A stretch of 64,000 bases of DNA, taken from NCBI RefSeq assembly GCF_000276665.1, contig NW_004955427.1, forward strand, positions 1,224,357 to 1,288,356, in the 5' to 3' direction. The notes beneath the pieces are model-generated. The model was not told where the DNA came from and searched no databases. It saw only the letters and a program-made list of their open reading frames with translations. This document shows, one piece after another, positions 45,565 to 57,924 of the stretch (within the stretch, counting starts at the first letter, position 1; each line of letters opens with the position of its first letter). Position numbers and translations under genes: made by a program. This DNA is from Chinchilla lanigera. Taxonomy: Eukaryota > Chordata > Mammalia > Rodentia > Chinchillidae.

Positions 45565-46090
45565 TTATTTATAAGGAGTCCAGCAAGTATTTATAGAACA
45601 TCTCCATGTGCCAGGCCTGGTTCTATTGCATGAGATGTCATAGTACCCAACACAAACAAGTTCCCTGTTCTCAGAAAGGGGCTGAAGAGAGAAAAGTGCT
45701 GGTGTTGAGGCAGACTATAAGTGAATAAGATACATAATGAAGGAAGAGATAAATACTAATATATAATTAAAGAGAGTTTGATTATAGATATATAAAAATG
45801 AGTAGCTGAGTCTAGATTGGGTGGTAAACAGAGCTTTCTGAGGAAATGATATTCAACTGAGCTTTAAATGACAAAGAACCCACTCCTTCGGTTTTCTGGA
45901 GAGAAAGCTTTCGAGAAGAAAAGAAGAGCAAAGGCCTAAAAGTGACAAATAGCATTGTACTTTCATTTAGAAAGTCAGTATGGTTAAAGGGTACAGAACA
46001 AGGAGAGGGCTGCAGATCAGCAGAGTAGGACTCCTGTGGAACTCAGAAGTCAGGAAAGAAGTTTAGAGTTATGCCAAGTGCTATGGTGCT
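45565..46090 (+). repeat. Ancient mammalian interspersed repeat, copy 3
   Basis: CCAGCAAGTATTTATAGAAC, CATGTGCCAGGCCTGGTTCT, AAGTTCCCTGTTCTCAGAAA, TCTGAGGAAATGATATTCAA, CTGAGCTTTAAATGA and AGAGCAAAGGCC reproduce the family order. Confidence 0.65.
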
Positions 46091-46104
46091 TTGGTTGAGA
46101 TCTG

Positions 46105-46520
46105 GTGTGTCTTGCTTACTTTTCTCTCATTGCTGGGACAAAATACCCAACACCCAGAATTAAGGAAGGAAAAGCTTATTTAGCTCACAGTTGGTGGAGG
46201 TTTCAGTCCATACTCAGCTGGCTCCAAGGCAGAGTGGCTCATGGCAGAGGCAACAGTTAATAACAGTGGAAAACAGCAAAAGCAACAAGAGCAAGAAGGG
46301 AGGAGCGGCCAAGAGCAAGCCCCTTCCCCTCCCTTACATATGCAAACTACCCGCCCCGCGGTACGCGTAGCACTCACACCCATAATTCCAACATTGGACC
46401 ATGAATCAATGATAAATCTAGAAGCCTGCCCACGACTTCATGAGGATGTGGGAGGACCCCCAGACACAAAGCATAACATGGGGTATTCCCCAAAAGCCTC
46501 GAGTTGGCAGGAGGGTGGAT
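46105..46520. repeat. LTR-like interspersed repeat, copy A (unclassified)
   Basis: CTCATTGCTGGGACAAAATA, AGCTTATTTAGCTCACAGTT, GGTTTCAGTCCATACTCAGC and CATGGCAGAGGCAACAG form a widely dispersed rodent pattern, followed by a part resembling 'cataattccaacattgga'. I recognise the layout as an old LTR-type or similar repeat but cannot assign the family. There are no viral genes, only a solitary non-coding copy. The 51.2 kb region carries a related copy. Confidence 0.5.
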
Positions 46521-47170
46521 CACAGGGCTCTGCACTCATCAGGAGATTCTTCCCTGGGGAGTTCGGCAGCTGTTGGAAAGTGGAAATTGGTTGGGAGAGG
46601 TGGCTCAGTGGGTACCTCTCCCTCGCGGGCTTCTCCTTTCCCTGTCTCTGTCTCTCTCTGCCCCATCCCGCCCACTTCCTGACCAGCCTGAGGTGAGCAG
46701 CTCTGCTCTGCGCAGAACTTTCCACCAGGGCCTTTCTGCCTTGGAGCCAGTCACCAGGGAAGGTCACGGATACAAAATACATCTCTCCTGCTTTACACTG
46801 TCAGTGTCTGGTACTGCATTTCCGCAAGAGGAAAACTGGGTAGCTATTGGGTACAAGAGGTGAGGTTTGTAAGCAGGAGAATGGCATAATGTTATTTCCA
46901 TTATTCAAAGTGTATGTGCTATTTGAAGAGCAACAGTGGATAGAATGAAGCAAGAAAATGAAGTCAATTTGTTTTGGTTTGGTTTTCAAAATTTCTAGCT
47001 GTGGCCTGGGGTCTGGAGTGTGGTAGGAAGAGACATAGGAAGCGGGGCAGCCAGAGTGGAAGAACCTTGTAATAAATTTGGAAAGTGGTATGGATTTGAG
47101 GATGGAGCCCAGATAGTGCCTTTAGATTACAAGGAAAGAGATAAGGTTATTTAGAGATGACTGTGCTTAT
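46521..47170. other. Non-coding, nothing recognised
   Basis: Unique sequence. The frames at 46438-46863 overlap on both strands and have no domain. Confidence 0.45.
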
Positions 47171-47189
47171 AATTGTAAAATAAACCTAC

Positions 47190-47375
47190 TGTGCTTTTTA
47201 TTCATAAATACATGAACTCATTTACCACCACACCCAGTGAAATAGGTATGTAGACTTATATTTCTTGCAGAAAAACTAGAAAGTCTCATGACCTTCATGA
47301 AATTTAGTAAATGCAATTTTTAAATATTCAGCAAAGTAAATGGCAAGGCCAGAATTACCTCAATCTATATGCACT
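47190..47375 (-). repeat. MIR SINE relic
   Basis: ATGAACTCATTTACCACCAC, CCAGTGAAATAGGTATGTAG and TTGCAGAAAAACTAGAAAGT, followed by GGCAAGGCCAGAATTACC, loosely follow antisense MIR. Confidence 0.45.
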
Positions 47376-47960
47376 TTAAAGCCCTAGATTTTTTCCCCCA
47401 GGTCAATATTAGCAAATAAAGTGTCTTGAAACTATAATTCTAAATAATAATATTATATTCACAAATATAAAATACATAATTTATCTAATTACATTAACAT
47501 TTATTTTGTTTCTACAATTTTGCTACCTAAAATGTTTCTTGAATTCTTAGATTCCTAGAATCTTCAGACATTATGGCTACTTTTAAAGTTCTGGACATAT
47601 AATATCCAGTTATTTTCTGGAAAGTTTGTGCCATTTACTCTCTCACTTAACCCAAACCAACATTAAATATTTTTCATCTTTTCCAATTTGATAGGTACAA
47701 TTTTAAATTCATTAACTTCATCATTAATTCATACTTCCTTAATTACTAATGAGGTTAAATGCTTTCTTACACGTTCATTCATTTTCTTAAATTCCTTTTT
47801 TGAATTACCTATTTATTTAATTTTCCACTTTAACTCACTATATAATGTTAGTATTTTTTCTGGTAATTTGAAAGACCTTGTATAAGAAAGATAGTGAGGC
47901 TGTCTTTGTCAACTTCTGCCAACAGTTCCCTAGAATGTCTTGATGACTTTTACTTTGTCT
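47376..47960. other. Non-coding AT-rich
   Basis: Strongly AT-rich. Nothing recognised. Confidence 0.45.
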
Positions 47961-47964
47961 TTTC

Positions 47965-48168
47965 GCAACTGTTGATTAAACCCAGAACTTTGCCCTGAGC
48001 TATACACCCAGGTCTTTTTTATTTTTTATTGTGAGACAGGATCTCATCAAGTCACTAAGTGACATTAAGTCACACAAGTACAAGGCTAGGCTGGTACTTG
48101 CAGTCCTCTTGTCTCAGCCTCTCAGAGTGCTAGAATTACAAGCATGTGCCACGTGCCTACTTCACACT
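47965..48168 (-). mobile_element. B1-dID composite SINE
   Basis: Antisense ID half (GATTAAACCCAGAACTTTGC, CCTGAGCTATACACCCAGGT), then antisense B1 half (TTGTGAGACAGGATCTCATC, GGCTAGGCTGGTACTTGCAG, CAGCCTCTCAGAGTGC and ATTACAAGCATGTGCCAC). Its middle contains an extra ACTAAGTGACATTAAGTCAC segment. Confidence 0.85.
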
Positions 48169-49477
48169 CAATTTTTAAAATTTCTTTAGTGTAAAAATAT
48201 AACACACACAGAGGTTGTGTTCCAGTTGTATCTGCTGCATGACAAGTTACATCAAAACCTAGCAGCTTAAAACAATTAACATTTTTATGTTACAAGTTTA
48301 TAACTCAGCCATTCAGGCAGAAAGGTGTGGGAGGTTTCCCCTGATCTGCTAGCTGGTATGAACTAGGACTCCAGGACCCCACTCTTTAGTGCCCTGGCAA
48401 GGACAGAAGAAGGCTGCGCTTTGCCCTTGCGTCGTCAACTGGAACACTTACCTGTGGGGATCACCTACATGTGGCTTCCTCTGCCTCGTGGCCTTAAGGG
48501 AGTCAGACTGCGCACAGGCGTGGGGAAAAGCCAGCACTCCAGGAAACGAGGCAGAATCTTCACAGTCTTTTATCACTTGTCACTGTGCTCCCTCGGTCAA
48601 AGCAGCCATCACCACCCCCAAATCCAATGAGAAGCAACACAGAAGATTCTTTGGAGCTTGTCATGCTTTAGGCCCCCGCGGGGTATAACATTTTTTTGAG
48701 AAAGAAAATGAATAGCCTTTCTCCTTTTAATTTTGTGCATGATGATTTTGTAGGTAACTATTTTTACATATTTATGAATAAAATTATCTCTTTAGTCTTT
48801 CTGGGTTCCTCCACTGCTATTTAATTTATTTTTTTAAAATCATTTTCAAAATGTCTCTCTACAAAAATCCAGGACATTATCAACTAACATATTTGGGGAA
48901 ATCACTTTTTGATTTTCAGATATTTAAGTACTAGATGTTGCGGTTCCACTCATTCAATTCTTAATTCTGTTCATTCTTAAATTTCCATCAGTGACACATT
49001 TGAAAATTCTCTAATAAATGTAAGTTGGGGGGAACCATACATTTGACTATACAGTTGCTGTGTAAAGAATAAAAAATGTGACTAAATAGCTCTTACTTAG
49101 CACTTTCCACATTTCTGCTCATTCTTTCAAAATAAACTGAAATACTCTTAGTTACAGATACCTGTGTAGCCAGCACTGCCCTTCATGACTTAAAGTGGTG
49201 TTTGAATGCTGAATAATTTGATTTATTTCCTAAACAGTGATTATAGCACTCTCTTACACTGTTATGAGTGGCCAAGTAAAAATTAATGTTGTTACGTTAA
49301 CAGCCACAAAAAATATTTCAATTAATAATTATTTTAGAGGGTATTCTTCAGGTTTAGGAAGGAACCCCTTTTAAGCATACCTGGTAAACACACAATAAAT
49401 GTTAAATGATGATGCTAATCTCGTAGTCCAAAAATGGCAGCTGAGGTATCTGGATCTTTCCTGTAAATCCAAAATTG

Positions 49478-49513
<36 letters not shown>

Positions 49514-49690
49514 ACCTAAATACAAATCTGTAACTGCTGTCTAGAAAGAAGTAAATTGAATTAGATAATGTACACCTGGTAACGATCCTCAGCATTCTAT
49601 TTATCTTGTGTATCTTTTCATGATACATAAAAAGAAAAACTAATTTTTGGAAGAAGAGAACACTGGAAAAAATCATTGTCTAATACATCA
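48169..49690. other. Non-coding, with a 27-base A run
   Basis: Mostly unique, AT-rich sequence. A pure A run lies at 49484-49510, with no recognisable SINE body upstream of it. Confidence 0.5.
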
Positions 49691-49790
49691 TCATGAGGGC
49701 AAGGGTTGTATCCAGTTTATTTTCAACACTCAGCACTCAGCATTGTGCCTTGCTCAATAAATATTTATTAAAGGATATGAGAAGAGGCAC
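49691..49790 (+). repeat. MIR/L2-type 3' tail fragment
   Basis: GGGTTGTATCCAGTTTATTT, CATTGTGCCTTGCTCAATAA and ATATTTATTAAAGGATATGA resemble the conserved 3' end shared by ancient mammalian LINE2/MIR elements. Confidence 0.45.
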
Positions 49791-50826
49791 AAAAAGTATT
49801 TATCAGCCCCTTCCTGATATCTGATCAGAATCTGGAGTTTAAAAAAATAATCTACAAAGTTATGTTTCATGGAGGCACCTGTGTCTGTGGAGTACCTCTT
49901 TCACATATATCTGATATCTGCCAGTCTTCTGCAATGAGTCCAAGCACACAAGCAGTACACTGGAAATGTCAAACTCTTGAGTCCATTTACTGTCCCTGAA
50001 CTTCACTGTTAGAGATATTCTGAGATCCCATGGCTTTCCAGAGATGGAAAATTCTCAGATCACCTATGGCTAACCTGAACTTGTGTTTGAATATCCACAA
50101 GTTGAGCCAAAGTTCAGAATGTACTGTATCTACCCTTTGGGCCTGAATAAACATGGTGCAGGCTTCAAATGGAGGCCACTTGTCAGAGCCTCACCCTTGA
50201 GCTTTGGAGACACTAGAGTCTTACAGATATTCAGTAGACAGAAGACATATATCTCATGTTGAGTACCAAACACAGAGGAACTCTAGAACTACATTCTCCA
50301 GGGTGAAAGCTTGTAGCCTCTGGTCCTTTACTTAAATAAATTGAAATTAAGGAAAGTGGAAAATTCAGCTCTTCAATCACACTGGCCATATTTCAGGTGT
50401 TAAATAGCCACATGGGACAAGTGTCTGCCTACTGAACGATAAAAATAGAGAATATTTGCCTTACAACAGGCTATTGCATCAGACAATTCTGTTCCAAACT
50501 GTACTGCTTATATCACACTGCAAATCACCTAACCTGGATTCCCAATGCTGCACTCAAATATTTTTATTTAATTTGCTAGCGTTGTTCCTGTTCAAACCTT
50601 AACAGACCAAAACAAAATAGGCATTTTACTCCAAACACAGAATTAAGTTTCTGAAATTCAGTATAAGTAAGGAGAAATCCCACTTGATTTATAAACTGTC
50701 TAGATGATAGAAAATTTATAAAGTATAAAAATATTTCACTAGTTAAATCATATCAAAGGTTCAAACACAGTCTGAAAATGTTGTCAAACTATAGTCCTAT
50801 CAAAGTTAATTTGACAAATAACTAAG
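49791..50826. other. Non-coding, nothing recognised
   Basis: About 1 kb of unique sequence without a recognised repeat or gene. Confidence 0.45.
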
Positions 50827-50940
50827 AATAATTTCTGGGCTAGGGATATAGCTCAGCAGCACAAGTGCCTGCCTAGCAAGTGCAAGGTCCTGAGTTCAAT
50901 TTCCAGTACCAAAAAAAAAAAAAAAACAGTAATAATTTCT
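50827..50940 (+). mobile_element. ID SINE, older subfamily, with target-site duplication
   Basis: The body at 50837-50930 begins GGGCTAGGGATATAGCTCAG and ends GAGTTCAATTTCCAGTACC plus an A tail. It lacks the CGGAGAAAAACC end of the younger copies. The duplication AATAATTTCT is at 50827-50836 and 50931-50940. Confidence 0.92.
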
Positions 50941-51194
50941 AACTCAAATATTGTTGTGTACAAATTGGGTGGAAAACATGTTCAAAAAGTTCACTTTTCT
51001 CGAATAAACCTGTTTTCTTCCTGAGATAGTCTTTCCTCAAATTTGCTTCCTCTATAGCAGATGCCAAAATCCTCTCAAAATTGTCCCAACTGTATACTGA
51101 CGAAAATTGAATGAATGAAAATCTGGTGTATAACCATGAAAAATAATAAAAATATATACTCCATTTTCTATGTGAATGAAATTTATGCATGTGG
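50941..51194. other. Non-coding, nothing recognised
   Basis: Unique sequence. Confidence 0.4.
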
Positions 51195-51595
51195 TAGGTG
51201 TTAATCAGATTTCCACGACCATAACAGATACCTGAGAGAAGCGATATAAAAAGAGGACATGGTGTGTTTTGGCTCACCACTGGAGAGGGCTCGGCCTGTG
51301 GTCGGCTGGCCCTGCTCCTCTGGGCCTGGAGTGATACAGTACGTCGTGGTGAGAGCCAGCGGTTAAGAAAACCTGCTCACCTCATGGCAACTAGGAAGCA
51401 AGAGCAGAGGACGGCCAGGGTCTCAGTAACTCCGTGAAGTACTTGCCCGGAGTGAATTCTTCTCCACCAAGCACAGTTCACAAGATCCCACCACCTCCCA
51501 GCGGGGCCACAGGCTAGCAACAAGGCTTTAGAAACACACGGACCCGAGGAGCCACTCCAGACCCTGACCACAGCGATGTATGTGTAAAAATAAGC
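51195..51595. repeat. LTR-like interspersed repeat, copy B (unclassified)
   Basis: CCACGACCATAACAGATACC, TTTTGGCTCACCACTGGAGA, GGTCGGCTGGCCCTGC and GGAAGCAAGAGCAGAGGACG follow the same general layout as 46.1 kb. It is a related but diverged copy with no coding content. Confidence 0.45.
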
Positions 51596-53058
51596 AAGTG
51601 CACACCTGACTCCCCAGAGACAAAAACTATTAGCTCCTAAGTGGTGGACAAGGCCTCCATTATATCCTCAATGTGCAATTGAATTTCGGTAAATAATAGC
51701 ATTTTTATTGAAGTATGGATTTCTGCATTTCTACTGTGTAATTTCTCCTCTGATCCAGAGCAATGCACTTTGATGATAATTCTGCTTCTGACTACATTTC
51801 CAGTTGAGTAAAAGTATCTTCTTTTCCCAGAAGCTGTCCTGGAAGCCAAGCAACATCCAGTGAAGACGCAGAAAGCAGCCCCAGGGGCGCCGCAGAAAGG
51901 CACAGGCACGGACACGGGTCCTCAGTTCTGACGGGCAGCCGAGTTTAAATGTAAGTAGCAGCAGCAGTGGCGGGCAGGGGCCGCGCTGTGGGGTGGCCCA
52001 CGGGGGAAGCAGCCCGTCACCGTCCAGGGCCACACGGGCACGTGGCGGCACACGTCCAGCCTGCCCGCACATCCTGTTACCCTGCCTCCCAACTTATCTG
52101 CATTGCTGCAAGAGACTTGAGATCACTGTTACTAAGTTTTTTTTAATCCCTCAGAGTAATATACATGTGCTGAGTATGATCCTAGCTGATTTTTAAGCCC
52201 AGGCATGTTGAAATAGAGTCTTAAAATAATCATTTCCATTGAACCTGACTAGGTATCCAAATGTTCACCAGATGCTAGCAGCTAGATTTTGCAGGGAAAA
52301 ATTGCTAACTTAAGCTTCTTTTCATGATTCAGCAAAGGATTTCAAGTAATAAAAGATTTGGAGATTTGTAAAATAAATAATTCCAGTACAAATGGGAAAA
52401 TTAAAATAATCTTATCATCTCCCAGACATGTCTGCATGTGTTTTTGTGCTATTATCATATTTCTCTTAATTGAGCCAATTTTCTTCCAGCTGATACTTTA
52501 TAGTTTTAAGTTATGAGCTGTAATGAAGAAGTGATTCCTTTCAGATGACTGAAGTGATAGGTACTAAAATTTCCTAAAGACAGTCTAAGATGCACGAAAT
52601 AGAACATGATATAACAAATATAGTTTTATTCATATGTGATACTGAATATATCCACAGTGAAAACTAACAGAATATTAGAGTCTCTTGAATTCCGTAACTG
52701 ATGTCTCAACAGAGGCAATAAAAACATAAAGTACATCATTAACTTTTGAACTTTGATGGGAAAAAACTACAACATACCATCCATTTCTGAGAAGCAGACA
52801 TTATCTCAGAGTACCCACAGCCATCCTATGCTTATTACTATTGCCTGGTTTTAAGTGTGACTTTTAGACACATGACTCAAAATTTCCTACTATATACTAC
52901 TACAACGGCTCTTTATAGCTTGTTTGATTTTATTTCAAAATTGAAAAAATAAATTGCTGAGACTCCTCCGATTTTTGTGTTCTCGCTAGGGTGCACCTGA
53001 ACAAAAGGCAAACAACCTCTCTCAGGATAGTCAACGCCGTGTGGCCACATCCTGTCTC
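51596..53058. other. Non-coding, nothing recognised
   Basis: About 1.5 kb of unique sequence, GC-richer at 51830-52080. Open frames here have no domain. Confidence 0.45.
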
Positions 53059-53061
53059 CAA

Positions 53062-53347
53062 CAGCTGCCCCCAACCTTTCTGGCACAGGGACAGGTTTCA
53101 CGGGGTGGGGGTGAGCGTGCTCTGAATGAATCAAAGGAATGCACAACCTAGGTCTCCCTGATGTGAAGTTCACGGTACGGCTCACACTCCTGTGAGAACC
53201 TAGCATTGCAGCGGATCTGCGGGAGCCAGAGCTCTGGAGTAAGGCGAGCAATGGGGAGCAAGTGTAACAGACTCTGAGCTTCGCCTGCTGACCTCCTGCT
53301 GCACAGTCGGGTTCCTAACAGCCCCGGGGCCGGGGCGGGGACCCCTG
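53062..53347. mobile_element. hAT-Tip100-like MITE (Zaphod/Arthur type)
   Basis: The left end CAGCTGCCCCCAACCTTTCT, then GGCACAGGGACAGGTTTCAC, matches the familiar 'tccccaacctttttggcaccagggaccggtttc' start. The right end GACCTCCTGCTGCACAGTCG, GGTTCCTAACAGCCCC, then GGGGACCCCTG, matches the other terminus. Internal sequence shows the TGTGAGAACCTAGCATTGCA block. The element is non-autonomous and old. Confidence 0.8.
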
Positions 53348-55120
53348 GTGCAGAATGAATCCATTCAGAGTTCTCGGAGAAACGTAAACACTGCACATTA
53401 ATGGTGTTACTAAGGCAGTACATTTGTAGTATATATACCACCAATTATTTTGGCTGGCTTCCCTCAAAGTCAGATATTCTCCAAATGAAATATTTATAAT
53501 GAAAAATCATTAAATAAAAAGTACATGCTTATTTAGACGGCAGGTTATGGGACTCAAGCTGATCAAGGATTTCGGAGAAGGTGATGAAAGACACATGCCA
53601 CAGGTTCCACTCACAGTGTCAGGACGCAGCTCTGAGCTTAATCCAGAAAAGCTCTGTAGCTATTGTAACCAACAGGTTCAGCTTCTGGGCTTCGTGTAAC
53701 AAAATCTTGCTGCCAAGGGCATTGATAGGTTCACCCAATAAAAAGTTACAATAATAATGTTCAACGAAATCATAAAAATGCAAATGACGGTTCTTCCAGT
53801 GCAGAAGGGAGGAACCGCTATGAAGCTATAGTAAAATATCAAAAATGTCTCGTTGAACTTGTTAAAAATTAAGCTATTTGTTTTTGAACTAAGGGGCAAA
53901 GGTAATAAAATGTAAAAGTCACTCAATAAACTATTTCATTCAATAATCAACAGCAGTGATTCAGCACATGAAAACAAACATTACATGTATTCCGTGTGGT
54001 CATTAATTCTGAAGCTTAAATAGAGTTTTCAAGTGAAAATAATCAGTAAAAGTTATTTTACAGAATTTTGATTAAGAAGAAAGTAAAGAACTTTTTAAAT
54101 ATATTTCTTCTTCTTTGTGAAAATGAACTGGGCTCATACTTAAATATTTTATGTAGTTTTAAGTTTTATGAAGTTCATTTGACACAAATGCAGAAAATAA
54201 TCCAAAAAATTAAATATGAATATCATAATAGGCATATAATTACAGAAATAAAAACAGGTCATAACTAATCCTTTTTATGCTCTCTGAAAGTACAGATATA
54301 ACTTTTTAATTTTTTTTAATAATCTAGAAGTCCTTTCCAGATCACATTTTACCTTCCAAAAATATACATTCCTCATTCATATATGATGGATATTTTGGTA
54401 GAAATAGGTCTTATTTTTCTCCGTTGAATAATGTATATACCTAAGTGACAATTACAGAAACAAACTCCTTTTGAACATTAAAATATGTAATGTGCCTTAC
54501 ATGTTGTAAGTACTAAATAACATGGATTGGATTGAATTATTCCCACATTAATGTGTCACTGGATTCACACTAGAGAGGCAGTGTCTTGCATATAGGAATT
54601 AATGATCTCTATCTGTAACCAAAAATCTCCATGGGAAACCTACTAAACTGATCAGCAACTGGTTCATTAACCCAGCCCACTATAGAAGGGCTTTCTTGTG
54701 GGTGTACTATGTTTTGGAGATAAATAAAGTAGGGAAACCACAGTTCAATTTAACAGTTGTTAAAGAACATGGGGTTTTATATTATATGACAGCAATAAAG
54801 TCCAAGCTTTGATGGCGGTAATTCTGAGTATATATGTTTATAAATAGTGTGATTTTACTGTAGAACATTATGGCAGTGGCCCAAAAGACCCGAACTGCTC
54901 AACGTGAAATTTACTTCTTATTGCCGTGCTCATCTTTCCTCAATTTTTAAAATAAAAGGACTTTAAAAATAAAAACTAGCTGAGTATAAACAGCCCTTAG
55001 CTGAAGCAGGTGGCTAGAAGCCAGAAGCCCCAGACCCTATCACTGACTGCGCTACCAACTTGGAACGTGGCCTGGGACAGCTCAGGGAGTAAATCCACAG
55101 TAAAGGAGGCAGTGAGGCCT
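53348..55120. other. Long non-coding stretch, AT-rich
   Basis: About 1.8 kb of unique AT-rich sequence. No gene or named repeat. Confidence 0.5.
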
Positions 55121-55124
55121 TCCG

Positions 55125-55330
55125 TGTGGATGGCGCCTTACGGTTTAACAGAGCACTTTTTCACATACGCTATCTTACTTCCCGCCCCATAGCCTCCAGA
55201 GAAGAGTATGCTAGGCATTTGAGATCAAGAAAGGAAATCATGTGCTCATAGTCATATCAGCATCAAATGTCAGAGCCAGGAGCAGATACATTCTAAGGTT
55301 CTGAGCGGACTTTTTTCCTACTCTACACCA
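55125..55330 (-). repeat. MIR SINE relic
   Basis: Antisense MIR-like order: GCACTTTTTCACATACGCTA, TCTTACTTCCCGCCCCATAG, GAAATCATGTGCTCATAGTC, TCAGAGCCAGGAGCAGATAC. Confidence 0.65.
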
Positions 55331-55895
55331 CGGCCCTGTTCTCTGGACTCCCCTACTGAGCAAAAGCGGGAATTACTACGGTGGTATTGCCCCCGCGGGG
55401 TGGCCGACCCCAGCCACGCACCGGACATGTGGTCAGAGTTCATGGAGATGCGCTGTGCTGAACTTCTACGGCTTGGAACTTTAAAAATGCAAACATTGCA
55501 TTAATACTTTTTACACTGATTGCATGGTAAAATGATATTTTCAATATACAGAGTCAAATAAAATTAATACATGCAAATTAATGTATAATTAAATATAAAT
55601 CAATAAGACTAATTTCACCTCTTTACTTTTTTAATGTGGCTAATAGAAAATATACAGTTACATATGTGTCTTACATCATGTTTTTATAGGACAGTGCTAG
55701 ACTATGGAATTCTACTGTTCAGTACCCACAGTACTGACTTGACATTACTGAATATTTGGAATTGATTCCATTCTATTAATTTGAGCTCCATAAGTATTTG
55801 TTTAGAAAGTGTAACAGGCCAGGAATAGTTCTAGACACTGCAAAATATTGATTGGAGTTCTGCCCCCAAAAGCACACAAATCGGTAGCTTGTGAA
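55331..55895. other. Non-coding, nothing recognised
   Basis: Unique sequence. Confidence 0.4.
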
Positions 55896-55897
55896 CA

Positions 55898-56030
55898 TGG
55901 TTATCTTTTTGTTTTTGTTTTTTGAGACAGTGTCTCACTTTGTAGCCCAGGCTGGCCTCAAACTCACCCTGATCCTCCTGCCTCAGCCTCCTGTGTGTTG
56001 GGATTATAGGCATACACCACCACACCCAGC
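55898..56030 (-). mobile_element. B1 SINE
   Basis: The T-rich tail at left (TTTTTGTTTTTGTTTTTTGA) is followed by GACAGTGTCTCACTTTGTAG, CCCAGGCTGGCCTCAAACTC, CCTCCTGCCTCAGCCTCCTG and ATTATAGGCATACACCACCA. This is near-consensus B1 on the minus strand. Confidence 0.95.
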
Positions 56031-57244
56031 AATGCTTTTGAAAAATGTATACTTATAAACAACAGTTAACAAAGGAGAGGTTCTGCCATGTTCTAAAAGA
56101 AATCTTTATGGTACTATTCCTCGGTGCATTAAAACTTACTTATTGTTTATAAAGCAAAGATCTCAAGCGAAAGCATCATGAACTTTCAATTTCAGAGGTT
56201 TGCTTTCCTCTATACGTTACACCCATACATGACTAAACACTGACAAGACTATTTAAAGATTAAATGGGCAAGAAAGTGGACTGAAACTACCTTAAATCTT
56301 TTCTGGAACAAGCAGAAGTGAAAACAGATAAAAAGAGATGAGAGTCAGAATGGTGTGGACAACTACAAAATAATGAAGACCAAAGAGTTTTATAAATTTT
56401 CATAGAGGAATAATTATGTTACCTTTGAAGGTACAGATTTAAAATAATGTATATATGCTAAAATACATTAATTTTAAAAGATTTAAAAATAGAACGTACA
56501 CACATTGCCAATTTCTTAGTGGTCATGCTTACCTAGAATAGAATTTTTAGTATTAACAACAGCCAATTCTAAGTAGCAGAATTTTAGGTAGTTCTATGTC
56601 CTTATTTATACTTTTAGGTAAAATTTTGAAAATGAACAGAAGTAAATTGAAGCATTATTGTAATTGACTAAAAAGTTGATTGCAAGTGAGAAAGACTAAC
56701 TGTTCAGAGTGGTAAAATACAAATGTTCTCAATCACAAAGTTTTAAAAACTAATAATAATATGCTTTAAATACTTTTCCTAGACTTTATGGCTTGTTCTT
56801 TCAAAATAAATCACCCTGTAGCTTATTTGACATCTCTAGACAAGGAAGGTGAAAACTGATTTAAGTTCTCTAGATTTTCTTCAGGAAGTTTACTCTGAGC
56901 TGTGAGCACGGGTGTAGATATAGCTTGTAAGACCTGAAAGAGTTACTGTAGCAATCAGAAAAACAAACCAAGGTGCAAAGTGTACCTCTTAGCACCTGAA
57001 ACAAACCGGCAATTTTCATCCCTAGTATTATCTCCTGAGATATGTATTTTGTTTGTCAAACGTATCTTTGAGCTGGAGAGAGTCTTAGTGATCTTAAAAA
57101 GTAAAATATCAAGCTATTTTAGAGATCCCACTTAAAAACTCATGGAGAAATATTTGATCTGACAACTTCTTATAAAAAACAAGTTCTACTATTTAAAAAC
57201 TCAGAAATTAGTTTTGTGCCATTTAATCAAAAGTCCCTAGACAA
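56031..57244. other. Non-coding AT-rich, holds one copy of a 36-bp exact duplication
   Basis: Unique AT-rich sequence, apart from the 36-base segment at 56231-56266 listed separately. Confidence 0.45.
56231..56266 (+). repeat. 36-bp exact dispersed repeat, copy 1
   Basis: It begins GACTAAACACTGACAAGACT and ends AAAGATTAAATG. All 36 bases are identical to 57958-57993. The flanking sequence here does not look like MIR. Confidence 0.9.
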
Positions 57245-57425
57245 TTAGAGCTGAAAGAGACCTTCTAGATTATCTCATCCCAAACCAATATTTTATAGAT
57301 GCCTAAACTACCAAGCGAAAAAATACTTTTCTCAGGAAAAAGTAAAATCATTCAGAAACATCCCAAAGAATCTTGGAGCACCCGGAAGCTCACAGAGGAA
57401 GAACTAGGGCAGCATCTTAAACCCC
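57245..57425 (-). repeat. Ancient MIR-like repeat fragment
   Basis: GAGCTGAAAGAGACCTTCTA, GATTATCTCATCCCAAACCA and ATTTTATAGATGCCTAAACT, then AGGGCAGCATCTTAAACCC, resemble the same ancient pattern as 17.1 kb. Confidence 0.5.
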
Positions 57426-57920
57426 ACTGTAACTGTCCCACCTGAATTTTTAGTTTAGTTGTGGACACGTGTGCAGTGAAGGAAAGATGCTGATGCTGGT
57501 TGTGAAAAATCGTGATCGACATGCTTATGAATGCTTATAAAGTAGAAACTAAAAAGCCAGTTATTTCAGATCCGGTCACTCACTAAATGCTCAGCTTCCT
57601 TTCTTAGGGAGTCCAACAAAACTTTTCAGAGTGTCTAAAATCATGAGAAACAGGCTACCTCCAAAGCTGCTGATAGCTGGAAGAACAGCAGAACCTTCAT
57701 TTCTTGAGTTAAAAAGGCTGTCAAAAGCTTCCTAATTTCATGCATTTATAAAAAGCGTGCTTCTAATGAAATTATTTCATTAAGAATATATTCAACATCC
57801 CTCACAAACACACACTTACTTCATACTATAGAGTCCTGAGAAGGAAACATCAAACTTCTAAGTCTAATGTGTGTTGAAGAAATTCAAATGGTGACAAGTG
57901 ATTTTAGGCAAATAGATCAT
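57426..57920. other. Non-coding, nothing recognised
   Basis: Unique sequence. Confidence 0.4.
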
Positions 57921-57924
57921 ATAT

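Noticed and set aside
46105..46520. Possible full endogenous retrovirus
   Set aside because: Only a solitary LTR-like non-coding copy is visible. No retroviral coding segments were recognised between this and the related copy at 51.2 kb.
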